Below, in pieces: positions 42,249 through 50,713 of a stretch of 64,000 bases of DNA. The stretch covers positions 20,118-84,117 of the forward strand of contig DATFYM010000212.1 of the NCBI GenBank assembly GCA_035315065.1, read 5' to 3'. The notes under the pieces were generated by a model. The model searched no databases. It saw nothing but the letters and a program-made list of their open reading frames with translations, and was not told the DNA's origin. Numbering within the stretch: the stretch's first letter is position 1; every line of letters begins with the position of its first letter. This DNA is from DATFYM01 sp035315065. GTDB lineage: Bacteria; Acidobacteriota; Terriglobia; UBA7540. The position numbers and the translations under genes were made by a program.

Positions 42249-43019
42249 ATGGGAGAATTTCCACGATTCGATTTGACGGGGCAGGTAGCACTGGTGACGG
42301 GCGCGGCGCGGGGCTTGGGACGGGCGATTTCGCTGGCCTTGGCCAACGCTGGGGCCGACGTCGCGCTGGGCCTGCGCGACGTGAAGTCCGGTGGTGGGCT
42401 GGCGTCGGAAATCGAAGCCATGGGCCGGCACGCGTTGCCGTTGCAAATGGACGTCGCCCATCTCGACCAGATTTTTCGCGCTGTCAAGGATGCGGTGGGA
42501 CGTTTCGGGCAACTCGATATCCTGGTGAATAACGCCGGCATCGCGCCCGGCAATCTGGCCGAGAATGTTCGCGAGGAAGACTACGACCTGACGCTGGCGG
42601 TGAATCTGAAGGGAACGTTCTTTGCCAGCCAGGCGGCGGGACGCGTGATGATCTGTCAGCGGCGCGGGCGCATCATCAACCTCAGCTCGCAGGCGGGCCT
42701 GGTGGCGCTGCCGACCGAATCTGTCTACTGCACTACCAAGGCTGCTATCGCGCACCTCACCAAATGCCTCGCCGTCGAGTGGGGGAAGTACAACATCACG
42801 GTGAACGCGGTGGCGCCCACCTTTATCCATACGCCGGGCACAGAGGAGGCGCTGGCGGACCCAGCGTTCCGGGCCGACGTGACGGAGCGGATCGCCGCCT
42901 TGCACCGGGTTGGCGAGCCCATGGACGTGGCTGGAGCGGTGGTATTCCTGGCCTCGCCGGCGGCGTCTCTGATCACCGGCCATACCCTGGTCATCGACGG
43001 CGGGTGGACGGCAAGATGA
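42249..43019 (+). CDS. SDR-family oxidoreductase
   Basis: A 256-residue classical SDR: VTGAARGLG cofactor loop, NNAGIAPG, Ser in NLSSQAG, catalytic YCTTK, and C-terminal LITGHTLVIDGGW. Resembles gluconate 5-dehydrogenase and 3-oxoacyl-reductase types; substrate unknown. ATG 42249 is preceded by GGGAGGA; the TTG at 42234 is unlikely. Alone between two spacer repeat regions. Confidence 0.87.
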   Translation: MGEFPRFDLTGQVALVTGAARGLGRAISLALANAGADVALGLRDVKSGGGLASEIEAMGRHALPLQMDVAHLDQIFRAVKDAVGRFGQLDILVNNAGIAPGNLAENVREEDYDLTLAVNLKGTFFASQAAGRVMICQRRGRIINLSSQAGLVALPTESVYCTTKAAIAHLTKCLAVEWGKYNITVNAVAPTFIHTPGTEEALADPAFRADVTERIAALHRVGEPMDVAGAVVFLASPAASLITGHTLVIDGGWTAR

Positions 43020-43072
43020 GTGGGTGGTGGAGTTTGCCGGGCGCGGGTAGTGGTGTCATCCGGAAAAGAATG

Positions 43073-43232
43073 GAATCCACACATTACACAGATTCGGCAG
43101 AGTAAGAGGAGAAATCGCCTCCTCAGCGGACTAGCCATCAAGTGGTTTGTTTGCTGTCGCTTTTGACAGCTCCGACGTGCAGTCGATCGCTTCTTTTCTC
43201 AATCTGCGAAGATCTGTGTAATCTGTGGATTC
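43073..43232. repeat. Inverted repeat, CACAGATTACACAGATT-type arms with 100-bp interval
   Basis: GAATCCACACATTACACAGA (43073-43092) faces GATCTGTGTAATCTGTGGAT (43210-43229). The interval and the following ~200 bp up to the transglycosylase gene show no gene. Confidence 0.8.
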
Positions 43233-43452
43233 TGTTTGCCTACTTGGGCGCGGCAGATCTTGCCGGGTCCGGTCGGAGGCCGGCAAGGTTGATTAAAGCC
43301 TTCTCATGAGAGGAAACTGGCGGCGCCCAAAGCAAGAAAGCAGGCCTTATTGTAATCAATAGACTGCAAGCTCGCCGGATCGCATCTGATTGTGGTACGC
43401 CGCGTGCTGCAAGGGGAATTGAAGTTGAACGCCACACGAGCAGGTGATGCTC

Positions 43453-44091
43453 ATGCATATGGATGCCACCAATTCCGCCCCTGCAGCACCCACCAACCAA
43501 GCGGGACAGACCTCGGGGCCTGTCCCGTCACGCCACACGTCGTTCTGGTCGGAGTTCGTCAGCCGGGCGGCGGAGGCGGCGGGGATCGATCCGCACCTTG
43601 CCTTGCAGGTGGCCATGCATGAGTCGGACTTGAACCCCCACGCCTTGAATCGATCGAGTGGCGCCATCGGCATCATGCAACTCATGCCAGCCACGGCGAC
43701 GGCGCTGGGTGTCGATCCGCACAATGTGGCCCAGAACATCCGCGGCGGCATCCACTACCTGCATCAACAACTGGCGAAGTTTGGCAATACGGCCCAGGCG
43801 CTGGCCGCTTACAACTGGGGGCCGGGACACGTGGCGCACGCGGTCGCGCATTGGGGATCTGAGTGGCTGAATCATGCCCCCAGCGAGACGCGGCATTACG
43901 TGGCCTCGATCCTCGCGCACGCCGGCATTCCGATGGAGCCCTCGACCGGCAACGGTACGGTTTTGGCCGCCAATTCGGTGACTTCGGCGCCCGCAGCGGC
44001 GGCCACCCTGGTGCACCAAATGACGCTGACCGAGCGCGCTCGTATGAAGCAAGCGTTTCAGGCCTATCTGTTGGCGAGGGTGCTCGGCTGA
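43453..44091 (+). CDS. Lytic transglycosylase (SLT domain)
   Basis: A 212-residue protein whose catalytic domain (about 30-145) contains the active Glu in AMHESDLNPHAL, the signature SSGAIGIMQLMPATA and AAYNWGPGHV. It cleaves peptidoglycan glycan strands with formation of 1,6-anhydro ends. There is no obvious signal peptide; the N terminus is Ala/Thr/Pro rich, so export may need another route or it is part of a machinery. Starts at 43444, 43447, 43453 or 43459 are all possible. The gene converges with the mla operon. Confidence 0.83.
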   Translation: MHMDATNSAPAAPTNQAGQTSGPVPSRHTSFWSEFVSRAAEAAGIDPHLALQVAMHESDLNPHALNRSSGAIGIMQLMPATATALGVDPHNVAQNIRGGIHYLHQQLAKFGNTAQALAAYNWGPGHVAHAVAHWGSEWLNHAPSETRHYVASILAHAGIPMEPSTGNGTVLAANSVTSAPAAAATLVHQMTLTERARMKQAFQAYLLARVLG

Positions 44092-44115
44092 CTAACCGCG
44101 CGTACCGCACGGCCT

Positions 44116-45192
44116 TTAGAAAATGTGTAATTTGATTGACAGGTACTTCTTAGGCTCCTTGCGAAAATCAGCCAGGAACTCCTTGAGCGACTCACTGCTC
44201 GCGGTGAGGTTGCTGTAGAGTTTGCTGTCGGTGGAAAGCAGTCCGAGGGATCCCTCGCCCTTGGCCATGCGCGCCGAGATGACGTTGAGGTGCTCAACCG
44301 TCTGGTTGAGACGATCGTAGAGTTGCTCGTCTTTGACGAGCTTGCCGAGTGTCCCCTTGCCGTTGTCGATGTCGGTGACGAGCTTGCCGGCCTTTGTGGT
44401 CACGTCGTTGAGCCGGTTGTAGAGACTCGGGTCGTTCATGAGCTTGGCGACCGTGCCGTTGCCGTGCTCGGCTTGGTCGAGCAGGCGGTTGAGGCGGTCC
44501 ATCGCCGCGATCAGCTTGTCGTAAGCCTCGTTGCTGTTCACCAGCTTGCCGAGAGTGCTCTGGCCGCTCACCATCTGGTCGGCCATCCGGTCCACCACGT
44601 CGGCCGAGTGGCTGATCTTATTGTAGAGAGTGGGGTCATAGATCAGCTTGCCCAGCGATCCCTTACCGGAGTTGATCTGGTTGGTCATGTCCTGGACTGC
44701 TTTGCTCAGGTCGCGCAGGTTAGTGACCACGTCGTTGGCGTTCTGTACGACATTTTGAACGCTGGCTTCCAGGTGCGTTTTGACCTCGCCGCCGTCCGGC
44801 ACCTGGGGCTGACCCGGACTGCCCCGGGAGATGTCGACGTAACTATCGCCCAGCAAGCCCGCGGTGGTGGGAGCAGCCACCGAATCCGCACGAATGTCGT
44901 TGGCGAAGCGCCGTGACACCCTCATCACCACCTCGACGGCGCGTGCGGGGCTCTGGTCATTCGAGATGCGGAGCTTGCTGACAGTGCCGGCGGTAATGCC
45001 GGCAACATCGACATCCGAACCTTCCTTCACGCCGGCGGCGCTGGGGAGATAGCATCGCAACGTCATCTTTCTGGTGAGGAATCCGACCTGACCGCTGATG
45101 AAAAAGATTCCCACACTTAGCACGATCAGGCTTACGGCCACCAGGGCTCCGACGCGTAGCTGCTTCCAGGTGAGTTCTTGGCGTTGCGGCAT
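44116..45192 (-). CDS. mlaD: MCE-family lipid-transport protein MlaD
   Basis: MlaD is the periplasmic substrate-binding part of the Mla phospholipid transporter. One membrane anchor (about 18-38, VGALVAVSLIVLSVGIFFIS) is followed by the MCE domain (about 45-125) and a long tail of repeated helical units with a GTLGKL or GSLGKLIYDPTLYNKI pattern about every 40 residues, giving a barrel or needle extension. 358 residues. Third gene of the minus-strand mlaE-mlaF-mlaD set, separated from mlaF by a 187-bp repeat-filled gap. Confidence 0.9.
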   Translation of the reverse strand: MPQRQELTWKQLRVGALVAVSLIVLSVGIFFISGQVGFLTRKMTLRCYLPSAAGVKEGSDVDVAGITAGTVSKLRISNDQSPARAVEVVMRVSRRFANDIRADSVAAPTTAGLLGDSYVDISRGSPGQPQVPDGGEVKTHLEASVQNVVQNANDVVTNLRDLSKAVQDMTNQINSGKGSLGKLIYDPTLYNKISHSADVVDRMADQMVSGQSTLGKLVNSNEAYDKLIAAMDRLNRLLDQAEHGNGTVAKLMNDPSLYNRLNDVTTKAGKLVTDIDNGKGTLGKLVKDEQLYDRLNQTVEHLNVISARMAKGEGSLGLLSTDSKLYSNLTASSESLKEFLADFRKEPKKYLSIKLHIF

Positions 45193-45196
45193 GTCG

Positions 45197-45376
45197 TCTC
45201 CTTCTAGGGAACAGGGTACGGGGAATAGGGAACAGGGAATAGGGAACAGGAGAAAACAACTCCCCCTGCCTCTAAGTTCTTCCGCAGAGTACCGGGTACA
45301 GGGCGCTGTTCCCTACTCCCTACTCCCTACTCCCTACCCCCTATTCCCTGTTCCCTGTCCCCTGTCCCCTATCATT
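45197..45376. repeat. Spacer inverted repeat, GGGAACAGGGAATA-type arms
   Basis: GGGAACAGGGTACGGGGAAT-type units (45208-45251) face CCTACTCCCTACTCCC and CCTATTCCCTGTTCCC (45317-45371). More than eight units in the right arm, one of the longest arrays in the window. Confidence 0.85.
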
Positions 45377-45379
45377 GTA

Positions 45380-46213
45380 TCAGGCGAGGAACTTCCCCAG
45401 ATAAGGATCCTGACTTCGGACCAAGTCGTCCCGGTTTCCCTCGAAATAGAGCCGGGTGTCGCGAAGAAGGAGAAAGCGGACGTCGTCGATCGCGGCTCGT
45501 TGCGCAGCGCTGGTGGCCGCTACGAGTCCGCCTTGCTCAACCGAATAGGCAAAACTGGCCAGAAAAAAGGCGTCCTGAAGGCGTTGGGTAACGACCACGG
45601 AAGTCGCATGCTGGGCGTCGCGCAGCTTGGCGATGAGCAGATCGATGGTGTGGGCGGTGAGCGGATCGAGGCCCGCGGTGGGAGAGTCGTAGAGCATGAT
45701 CGAGGGCTGGCTGATGATGGCCCGCGCGATGGACACGCGCCGCTGCATCCCGCCCGAAAGCTCAGAAGGCGCCTTGTCAATGGCCTCTTCCATTTCCACG
45801 AAGCTCAGCACCTCGCGCACTCGCCGCTCGACCTCAGCTTCGTCTCTCACCTTTTCCTCGCGCAGTCGGTAGCACACGTTCTCATAAACGTTGAGCGAAT
45901 CGAACAGCGCGCCTTCCTGGAACACGATCCCCATCTGGCGCCGCAACGGAACAAGCTCCGTCTCGGAGAGAGGAACGATGTCCTGCCCGTTTATCAGGAC
46001 CTGCCCGGCGTCCGGCTTCATCAGGCCCAGCATGATCTTGAGGAGTACGGACTTGCCGGTGCCGGTGACGCCGAGCAGAAACAGAGTCTCCCCTGGGGCG
46101 ACCGCGAAGGAAAGGTCGACGAGCACTTGCTTTTTGTCGAACGCCAGAGAGACGTGACGGACCTCGATGGCCGGGAGAGGGGCGGGTTGGGCATGGGCAG
46201 CCAGAGTGGACAT
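45380..46213 (-). CDS. mlaF: Mla-type ABC transporter ATPase
   Basis: The ATPase drives lipid movement by MlaE/MlaD. Walker A LLGVTGTGKSVLL, Q-loop RRQMGIVFQEGALFDSL, ABC signature LSGGMQRR, Walker B IMLYDSPTAGLDP; 277 residues. The Mla-type PTAGLDPLT and EGALFDSL elements support the subfamily. The C-terminal region is longer by ~20 residues (YFEGNRDDLVRSQDPYLGKF), which matches MlaF proteins. Confidence 0.93.
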   Translation of the reverse strand: MSTLAAHAQPAPLPAIEVRHVSLAFDKKQVLVDLSFAVAPGETLFLLGVTGTGKSVLLKIMLGLMKPDAGQVLINGQDIVPLSETELVPLRRQMGIVFQEGALFDSLNVYENVCYRLREEKVRDEAEVERRVREVLSFVEMEEAIDKAPSELSGGMQRRVSIARAIISQPSIMLYDSPTAGLDPLTAHTIDLLIAKLRDAQHATSVVVTQRLQDAFFLASFAYSVEQGGLVAATSAAQRAAIDDVRFLLLRDTRLYFEGNRDDLVRSQDPYLGKFLA

Positions 46214-46216
46214 TTC

Positions 46217-46378
46217 TCAAAGTATGAATTATTGAATTATGAATGATGAACGGAAGAAAAGAGTCGAAAGTCAAAGGTCGAAAGTCAAGACCACCGCTTC
46301 TACTTCTACTTTCAACTAACTCTTAACTTTCGACTCTCGACTTCTTCTTCATCATTCATAATTCATCGTTCATAATTC
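46217..46378. repeat. Spacer inverted repeats, AATTATGAATGATG and GTCGAAAGTC themes
   Basis: ATTATTGAATTATGAATGATG (left) faces CATCATTCATAATTCATC (right, about 46347-46372); inside, GAGTCGAAAGTCAAAGG faces CTTAACTTTCGACTCTCGA. Two nested themes, as in the accC-thiE palindrome. Confidence 0.8.
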
Positions 46379-46379
46379 C

Positions 46380-47195
46380 TCAGGAAAAGTGTATTCCGAT
46401 CAAAAACTGCGTAATGAGCAGATCCAGCATCAGGATCCAGACGGATGCCATCACCACGGCGCGCGTAGTCGACCGGCCCACGCCTTCGGTGCCGCCAGTC
46501 GTGGTGAGACCGCAATAACAGCCGACCGACGAGACCACTACGGCAAAGAAGACGGGCTTGATCAGGCCCTGCGTCAGATCATGATAATCGAGCGACTGAT
46601 AGGCCTTGGTCCAGTATTGCGTGCCGGTCAGATGGGCGATGAGGGAGCTCACCATCCAGCCCCCGATGAGAGCGGTGAAGTCGGCCAGGATGGTGAGGAG
46701 GGGCAGGGTCAGCAGGGTGGCGTAAAGCCGCGGGGTCACCAGCTTCCGCACCGGATCGGTTCCCAAGGCACGCATGGCGTCCACCTGCTCGGTTACCAGC
46801 ATGGAGCCGAGTTCCGAGGCGATGCCGGAACTGCTGCGGCCGGCGACCATCAAGGCGGTCAACACCGGCCCCAGTTCCCGTACCGCCGCGATCGCCACCG
46901 CTTCTCCCATCAAGGTGACCTCGCCGAAGCTTTGCATCTCCCGGTAAGTTTGAGCGGCCAGGATCGCGCCTGTGAAGAGACCTGTCAGCAGCACGATCGG
47001 CAGGGACCCCACGCCGATAATGTCCATTTGCGTCAGGAGATCGACCCAGTAATGGGGAGGGCTGAATGCAACACGGAAAGCGGCAATCAGGAGATAGGTG
47101 AAATCCTGCAAGGTTAACAAGCTGCTCTTCACAAAGCGTTGCAACAAGCGATTGATCCTCGCGCTCTCGAGAGTAAGGATGAAGTGAGCGCACAA
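46380..47195 (-). CDS. mlaE: Mla-type ABC transporter permease
   Basis: MlaE is the six-helix permease of the phospholipid transporter. The family signature QSFGEVTLMGEAVAIAAVRE and LGPVLTALMVAGRSSSGIAS is clear, followed by EVDAMRALGTDPVRKLVTPR. TTG 47195 or GTG 47129 are candidate starts. mlaB and mlaC homologues are not adjacent. Confidence 0.93.
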   Translation of the reverse strand: MCAHFILTLESARINRLLQRFVKSSLLTLQDFTYLLIAAFRVAFSPPHYWVDLLTQMDIIGVGSLPIVLLTGLFTGAILAAQTYREMQSFGEVTLMGEAVAIAAVRELGPVLTALMVAGRSSSGIASELGSMLVTEQVDAMRALGTDPVRKLVTPRLYATLLTLPLLTILADFTALIGGWMVSSLIAHLTGTQYWTKAYQSLDYHDLTQGLIKPVFFAVVVSSVGCYCGLTTTGGTEGVGRSTTRAVVMASVWILMLDLLITQFLIGIHFS

Positions 47196-47242
47196 GGCAC
47201 TGTACCCAGTGGCGACTCATGAAGTCAAGGATAGTCGTGCTC

Positions 47243-47285
47243 GCAGACGGTAGACGGCAGACGGTAGACGGGGAAGAAGCCCCCG
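47243..47285 (+). repeat. GTAGACGG array upstream of mlaE, with GGGGAAGAAGCCCC loop
   Basis: GTAGACGGCAGACGGTAGAC followed by GGGGAAGAAGCCCC. The mirror-image arm with the same loop sequence lies 2.45 kb away at 49717-49760. Confidence 0.75.
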
Positions 47286-47419
47286 GGCTATCGGTTATCG
47301 ACACCCTGGCTTGGGCCGATGCCAAGCAAGAGCATGACGCAAGGCTGGTGGGAAAGACGTTGAGCTTTGCGAACGGCACTAGAAACGAATAGAATCCTCC
47401 CGAGGATCATCCCGTGGAA

Positions 47420-47740
47420 ATGTCCCACATAAGAACCTACAGTTTGACGCTGCTCGTCTTGCTTCTTGCCGGCTGCACCAAAGGCCCAAAACACATCAGC
47501 GTGCAGGAATGGCAAGCCTTGAAAAAGGCTGTCCCTGCCTACGAACGGGCTGTTGAGTACAAGCACTCCGAAACCCTGCTATTTGAGCCGCGGTACCTGG
47601 ACTTGGAGAAAGCGCGTGATGAGGTAAACCAAGCGGCCTACACGGGCTGGAACTCGGACATCAAAACAGCCGATATAGAGGCAAGCTCATACTTCGCAAC
47701 TTGCGTAACAGCCGTATTATGCATGGCTGAGCGCGCTTAA
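47420..47740 (+). CDS. Small lipoprotein of unknown function
   Basis: The 106-residue product has a lipoprotein signal, LTLLVLLLAGCTKG, with the acylated cysteine near residue 17. The mature part is helical (AYERAVEYKHSETLLFEPR, YLDLEKARDEVNQAAYTGW). ATG 47420 or GTG 47414. It sits between mlaE and an IS1380 transposase and could belong to the inserted DNA. Confidence 0.6.
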   Translation: MSHIRTYSLTLLVLLLAGCTKGPKHISVQEWQALKKAVPAYERAVEYKHSETLLFEPRYLDLEKARDEVNQAAYTGWNSDIKTADIEASSYFATCVTAVLCMAERA

Positions 47741-47849
47741 GAGCAGGGCGATCTGAATAGACCATTTGGGGACCCCCGAAAGATGGGGTAAAACAGAATT
47801 TCTGCGAAGTGCGCGACTTCGCGGAAAAATCCCTCGGGAGGTCACCCAA

Positions 47850-49304
47850 ATGGTTACAGACGGAAATCAGGATACTCGCCCCAGGCGCTCTCCGCAAGGG
47901 TCGGCAGGACCTATTCCGGAGGCCAATAAAATCGGGGCTGCGACGCCCTACGACTTTGAAGGTAAGAATCTGACGGCTTATGGTGGTCTGTTACCGGTGG
48001 CAACCATGCTGGAGAAGTTGGGGTTCCAGCGGCTGGTGGAAGAGACGCTCCGGGTGAAGCGGATCACGCGGGTCATGAGCCTGTATCAGTTCGTGCTGGC
48101 GATGGTGCTGGCGCTGTATGTGGGTTTTTCCCGCTTGCACCATTTGCGGTTTCTGGAGCGGGAGCCGATGCTGGTGGGGATCTTAAAGGTTTGGCGCTTG
48201 CCGCCGCAGTGTACCTTTTGGCGGTTTCTGGCCTCGCTGCATCTGCAGATCGCCCCGCAGTTGTTAGAAGTGCAGCGACGCCTGCGCCAGCGGGTGTGGG
48301 AAGCGGCCCACGTGCGACTGAAGTCGGTCACCCTGGACACCGACACCACGGTGCACACGCTGTTTGGGCAGCAGATGGGAGCGCGCAAGGGCTACAATCC
48401 GCAGCATAAGGGGAAGAAGAGTTACCAGCCGATTCTCACTTTTATGGCGGAGACGCGGGAGTACGTGATGGGCGAGCTTCACAACGGGGACCGGCCGAGT
48501 GGGGCGCAGATCGCCCGGCATCTGGAGAGCGTGTCGGCGGCGTTGCCGCCCGGGGTGGAGATCGTCTACGCTCGGGAGGACTCGGGTTTCTACTGTTGGG
48601 AGGCGGTGGAAGCTCATGAGCGTCGGGGCTGGCAGTTCATCATCTCGGCGCGCAAGACGGCCCGTTTGGTGGAGGTGTTGAAGGCCGCGGAGTGGAAGCC
48701 TTCGCCCCGCACCGATGCCGACGGGCAGTGCGAGTTTGGCTATCAGCCGGAGGGATGGGGCCGGGCCTATCGCTTCGTGGCGCTGCGCTACGTGAAGGAG
48801 AAGAAACCTCAGCCCGGAGAGGCCGAGCAATATCAACTGTTCGAGACGACGGAGTATGTCTATCGGGTCTTCGTCACCAACATGGCGCACGCCGTTGACC
48901 TGCTGGTGTGGTTCTACAATCAGCGAGGGGGAGCGGAGAACCTGATCAAAGAAGCCAATAATGATGCCGGGCTGGCCGCCTATCCCTCAGCGCGCTGGGC
49001 GATGAACTGCGTCCACTTCCAGATGGCCATGCTGGCCTACAACCTGAACTGCTGGCTGATGCTGTTTAACCGGGAAGAGAAGGCTCGGGCGGAAGACTTG
49101 AAGCACACGACCCTGGCGACCTCGCGGTTGCGGTTTCTGTTTTTGGCCGCGAAGATCTGGCGGCACGGAGGGCGGGTGGGGGTCAGCTACAGCGACCACT
49201 ATGCGGAGCAGGGGATTTTCCAGCGACTGATGCAGCGGCTACGAGCGATCGCGGTCGGCCCGAAGGGCTACGCGCCGGTGCTGGCGGTGGCCCTCCGCTT
49301 TTGA
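47850..49304 (+). CDS. IS1380-family transposase
   Basis: A 484-residue DDE transposase. DDE elements visible: LDTDTTVHTLFG (first Asp), VYAREDSGFY (second Asp) and QRGGAENLIKEANND (Glu, with the IS1380 AENLIKE pattern). ATG 47850 has GGGAGG at 8 nt. I found no clear terminal inverted repeats or target duplication; an 8-bp perfect hairpin lies 10 bp after the stop (49315-49338). The frame is full length, so the enzyme may be active. Confidence 0.9.
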   Translation: MVTDGNQDTRPRRSPQGSAGPIPEANKIGAATPYDFEGKNLTAYGGLLPVATMLEKLGFQRLVEETLRVKRITRVMSLYQFVLAMVLALYVGFSRLHHLRFLEREPMLVGILKVWRLPPQCTFWRFLASLHLQIAPQLLEVQRRLRQRVWEAAHVRLKSVTLDTDTTVHTLFGQQMGARKGYNPQHKGKKSYQPILTFMAETREYVMGELHNGDRPSGAQIARHLESVSAALPPGVEIVYAREDSGFYCWEAVEAHERRGWQFIISARKTARLVEVLKAAEWKPSPRTDADGQCEFGYQPEGWGRAYRFVALRYVKEKKPQPGEAEQYQLFETTEYVYRVFVTNMAHAVDLLVWFYNQRGGAENLIKEANNDAGLAAYPSARWAMNCVHFQMAMLAYNLNCWLMLFNREEKARAEDLKHTTLATSRLRFLFLAAKIWRHGGRVGVSYSDHYAEQGIFQRLMQRLRAIAVGPKGYAPVLAVALRF

Positions 49305-49314
49305 GCTTCTTCTA

Positions 49315-49338
49315 GCGTGCATAAAATTCTATGCACGC
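49315..49338. terminator. Hairpin after the transposase gene
   Basis: GCGTGCAT (49315-49322) and ATGCACGC (49331-49338) form a perfect 8-bp stem with an AT-rich loop. There is no T-tract, so it may be part of the IS end rather than a terminator. Confidence 0.4.
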
Positions 49339-49716
49339 GCAGCCCAAGCAGACCAACAAGTTACAGGGATCTTACAACGAGGGAGTGAAACCAGGGCGGA
49401 ATCGAACGGGCGGGGTAGCAATGATCAACGTCAAGCCGCTGGCTCAGATGCCAGCTCTGGCCTCAATCTGTGCATAATTTGGGTAACAAAGCTGAGCTTC
49501 TACCGTGTAGAGCAGGATACCGACCTCCTCCAAGCAGGCAAAAACGCTCCTCAGGCCGACTTCGAGCCCGTCGAACAGTGCCTAAAACATCTTCACGAAT
49601 ACGTTGGTGAGTCCGAGTAAGCTGGCGAGAAGGAAGTTTTAGCCTACCCAATTTCCACGAGCCTGCCCATGCATTCCAATCGGGCTCAGTTGCTTAATTC
49701 ACCGCCGCAACGCTAG
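49339..49716. other. Gene-free spacer with a 93-codon open frame lacking a start
   Basis: Plus-strand frame 49339-49620 is open without any ATG, GTG or TTG. Its end (LSFYRVEQDTDLLQAGKNAP, then VEQCLKHLHEYVGESE) has a protein-like composition and may be the remnant of a gene interrupted by the transposon. The rest shows nothing. Confidence 0.3.
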
Positions 49717-49760
49717 AGGAAGAAGCCCCGTATGCCGTCTACCGACTACCGTCTGCCGTC
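49717..49760 (+). repeat. GCCGTCTACCG array with AGGAAGAAGCCCCG loop
   Basis: AGGAAGAAGCCCCG then GTATGCCGTCTACCGACTAC. Complementary to the array at 47243-47285; the two appear to flank the lipoprotein/transposon segment. Confidence 0.7.
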
Positions 49761-49798
49761 AAAGTGCCTTGGCAAAACGGCTGGGCTTGTGTAGGCTC

Positions 49799-50713
49799 AT
49801 GGAGATGACCGAAAGATTCACCGTTGCCCTCATTCAAATGGCGATGACGCTCGATCTGCAGGAGAACCTCGCGCGCGCCATCGCCAGCGTGGAAGAAGCG
49901 GCCGACCGCGGCGCGCACTTGATCTGCCTGCCGGAGCTTTTTCGCTCGCGATACTTTTGCCAGCGGGAGGACGCGGCGCTGTTTGACCTTGCCGAGCCCG
50001 TGCCGGGCCCGACCACGGAAGCGTTGGGGAAGGTGGCGCGACGGCGGCGCGTGGTGGTGATCGCCCCTGTTTTCGAGCGGCGCGCGCCCGGAGTTTATCA
50101 CAACAGCGCCGCCGTGATCGACGCGGACGGCGAGTTGCGCGGCCTGTATCGCAAGATGCACATTCCGGACGACCCGGCCTATTACGAAAAATTCTACTTC
50201 ACGCCCGGTGACCTCGGCTTCCGCGCCTTTGATACCGCCGTGGGGCGAATTGGCACGCTGATCTGCTGGGACCAGTGGTACCCGGAGGCCGCGCGGCTAA
50301 CGGCCCTGCGGGGCGCGAGCATCCTCTTTTACCCAACGGCCATCGGCTGGCATCCTGACGAAAAGGAGCGCTGCGGCGCGGCGCAGCGAGATGCGTGGCG
50401 CACCATCCAGCGGGGCCATGCCATCGCCAACGGCGTTTACGTGGCAGCGGTAAACCGCGTCGGGCTCGAACGTCCGGCCGACGGCGGCCCAGGGATCGAG
50501 TTCTGGGGGTCGTCGTTTCTTGCCGATCCCTTCGGTGTGGTCGCTGCCGAGGCCTCAACGGACAAGGAAGAAATCCTGATTGCCAATGTCGATCTGAAAC
50601 GCTTGGAAACGGTGCGCCGCCATTGGCCCTTCCTGCGCGACCGCCGAATCGACGCCTATGACGGAATTGAAGAGCGCCTGCTCGATGAAAAGGAATGGAA
50701 CCGTGGCGAATAA
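49799..50713 (+). CDS. aguB: N-carbamoylputrescine amidase
   Basis: AguB hydrolyses N-carbamoylputrescine to putrescine. The nitrilase catalytic triad is complete: Glu in LICLPELFRSRYF, Lys in LYRKMHIPDDPAYYEKFYF and Cys in LICWDQWYPEAARL, with TAIGWHPDEK and FWGSSFLADPFG typical of AguB. ATG 49799 or 49805 (MTERFTVAL) is the start. aguA overlaps its 3' end, so the two form one operon. Confidence 0.94.
   Translation: MEMTERFTVALIQMAMTLDLQENLARAIASVEEAADRGAHLICLPELFRSRYFCQREDAALFDLAEPVPGPTTEALGKVARRRRVVVIAPVFERRAPGVYHNSAAVIDADGELRGLYRKMHIPDDPAYYEKFYFTPGDLGFRAFDTAVGRIGTLICWDQWYPEAARLTALRGASILFYPTAIGWHPDEKERCGAAQRDAWRTIQRGHAIANGVYVAAVNRVGLERPADGGPGIEFWGSSFLADPFGVVAAEASTDKEEILIANVDLKRLETVRRHWPFLRDRRIDAYDGIEERLLDEKEWNRGE

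Noticed and set aside
45098..46246. Plus-strand frame across mlaD/mlaF
   Set aside because: Runs through a spacer palindrome and opposite the ABC ATPase; no domain.
47756..49340. Exact IS1380 element boundaries
   Set aside because: No matching terminal inverted repeats or target duplication could be found by eye, so no mobile-element span is claimed.
49463..49651. Minus-strand frame after the transposase
   Set aside because: No ribosome binding site or domain; arginine-rich chance frame.
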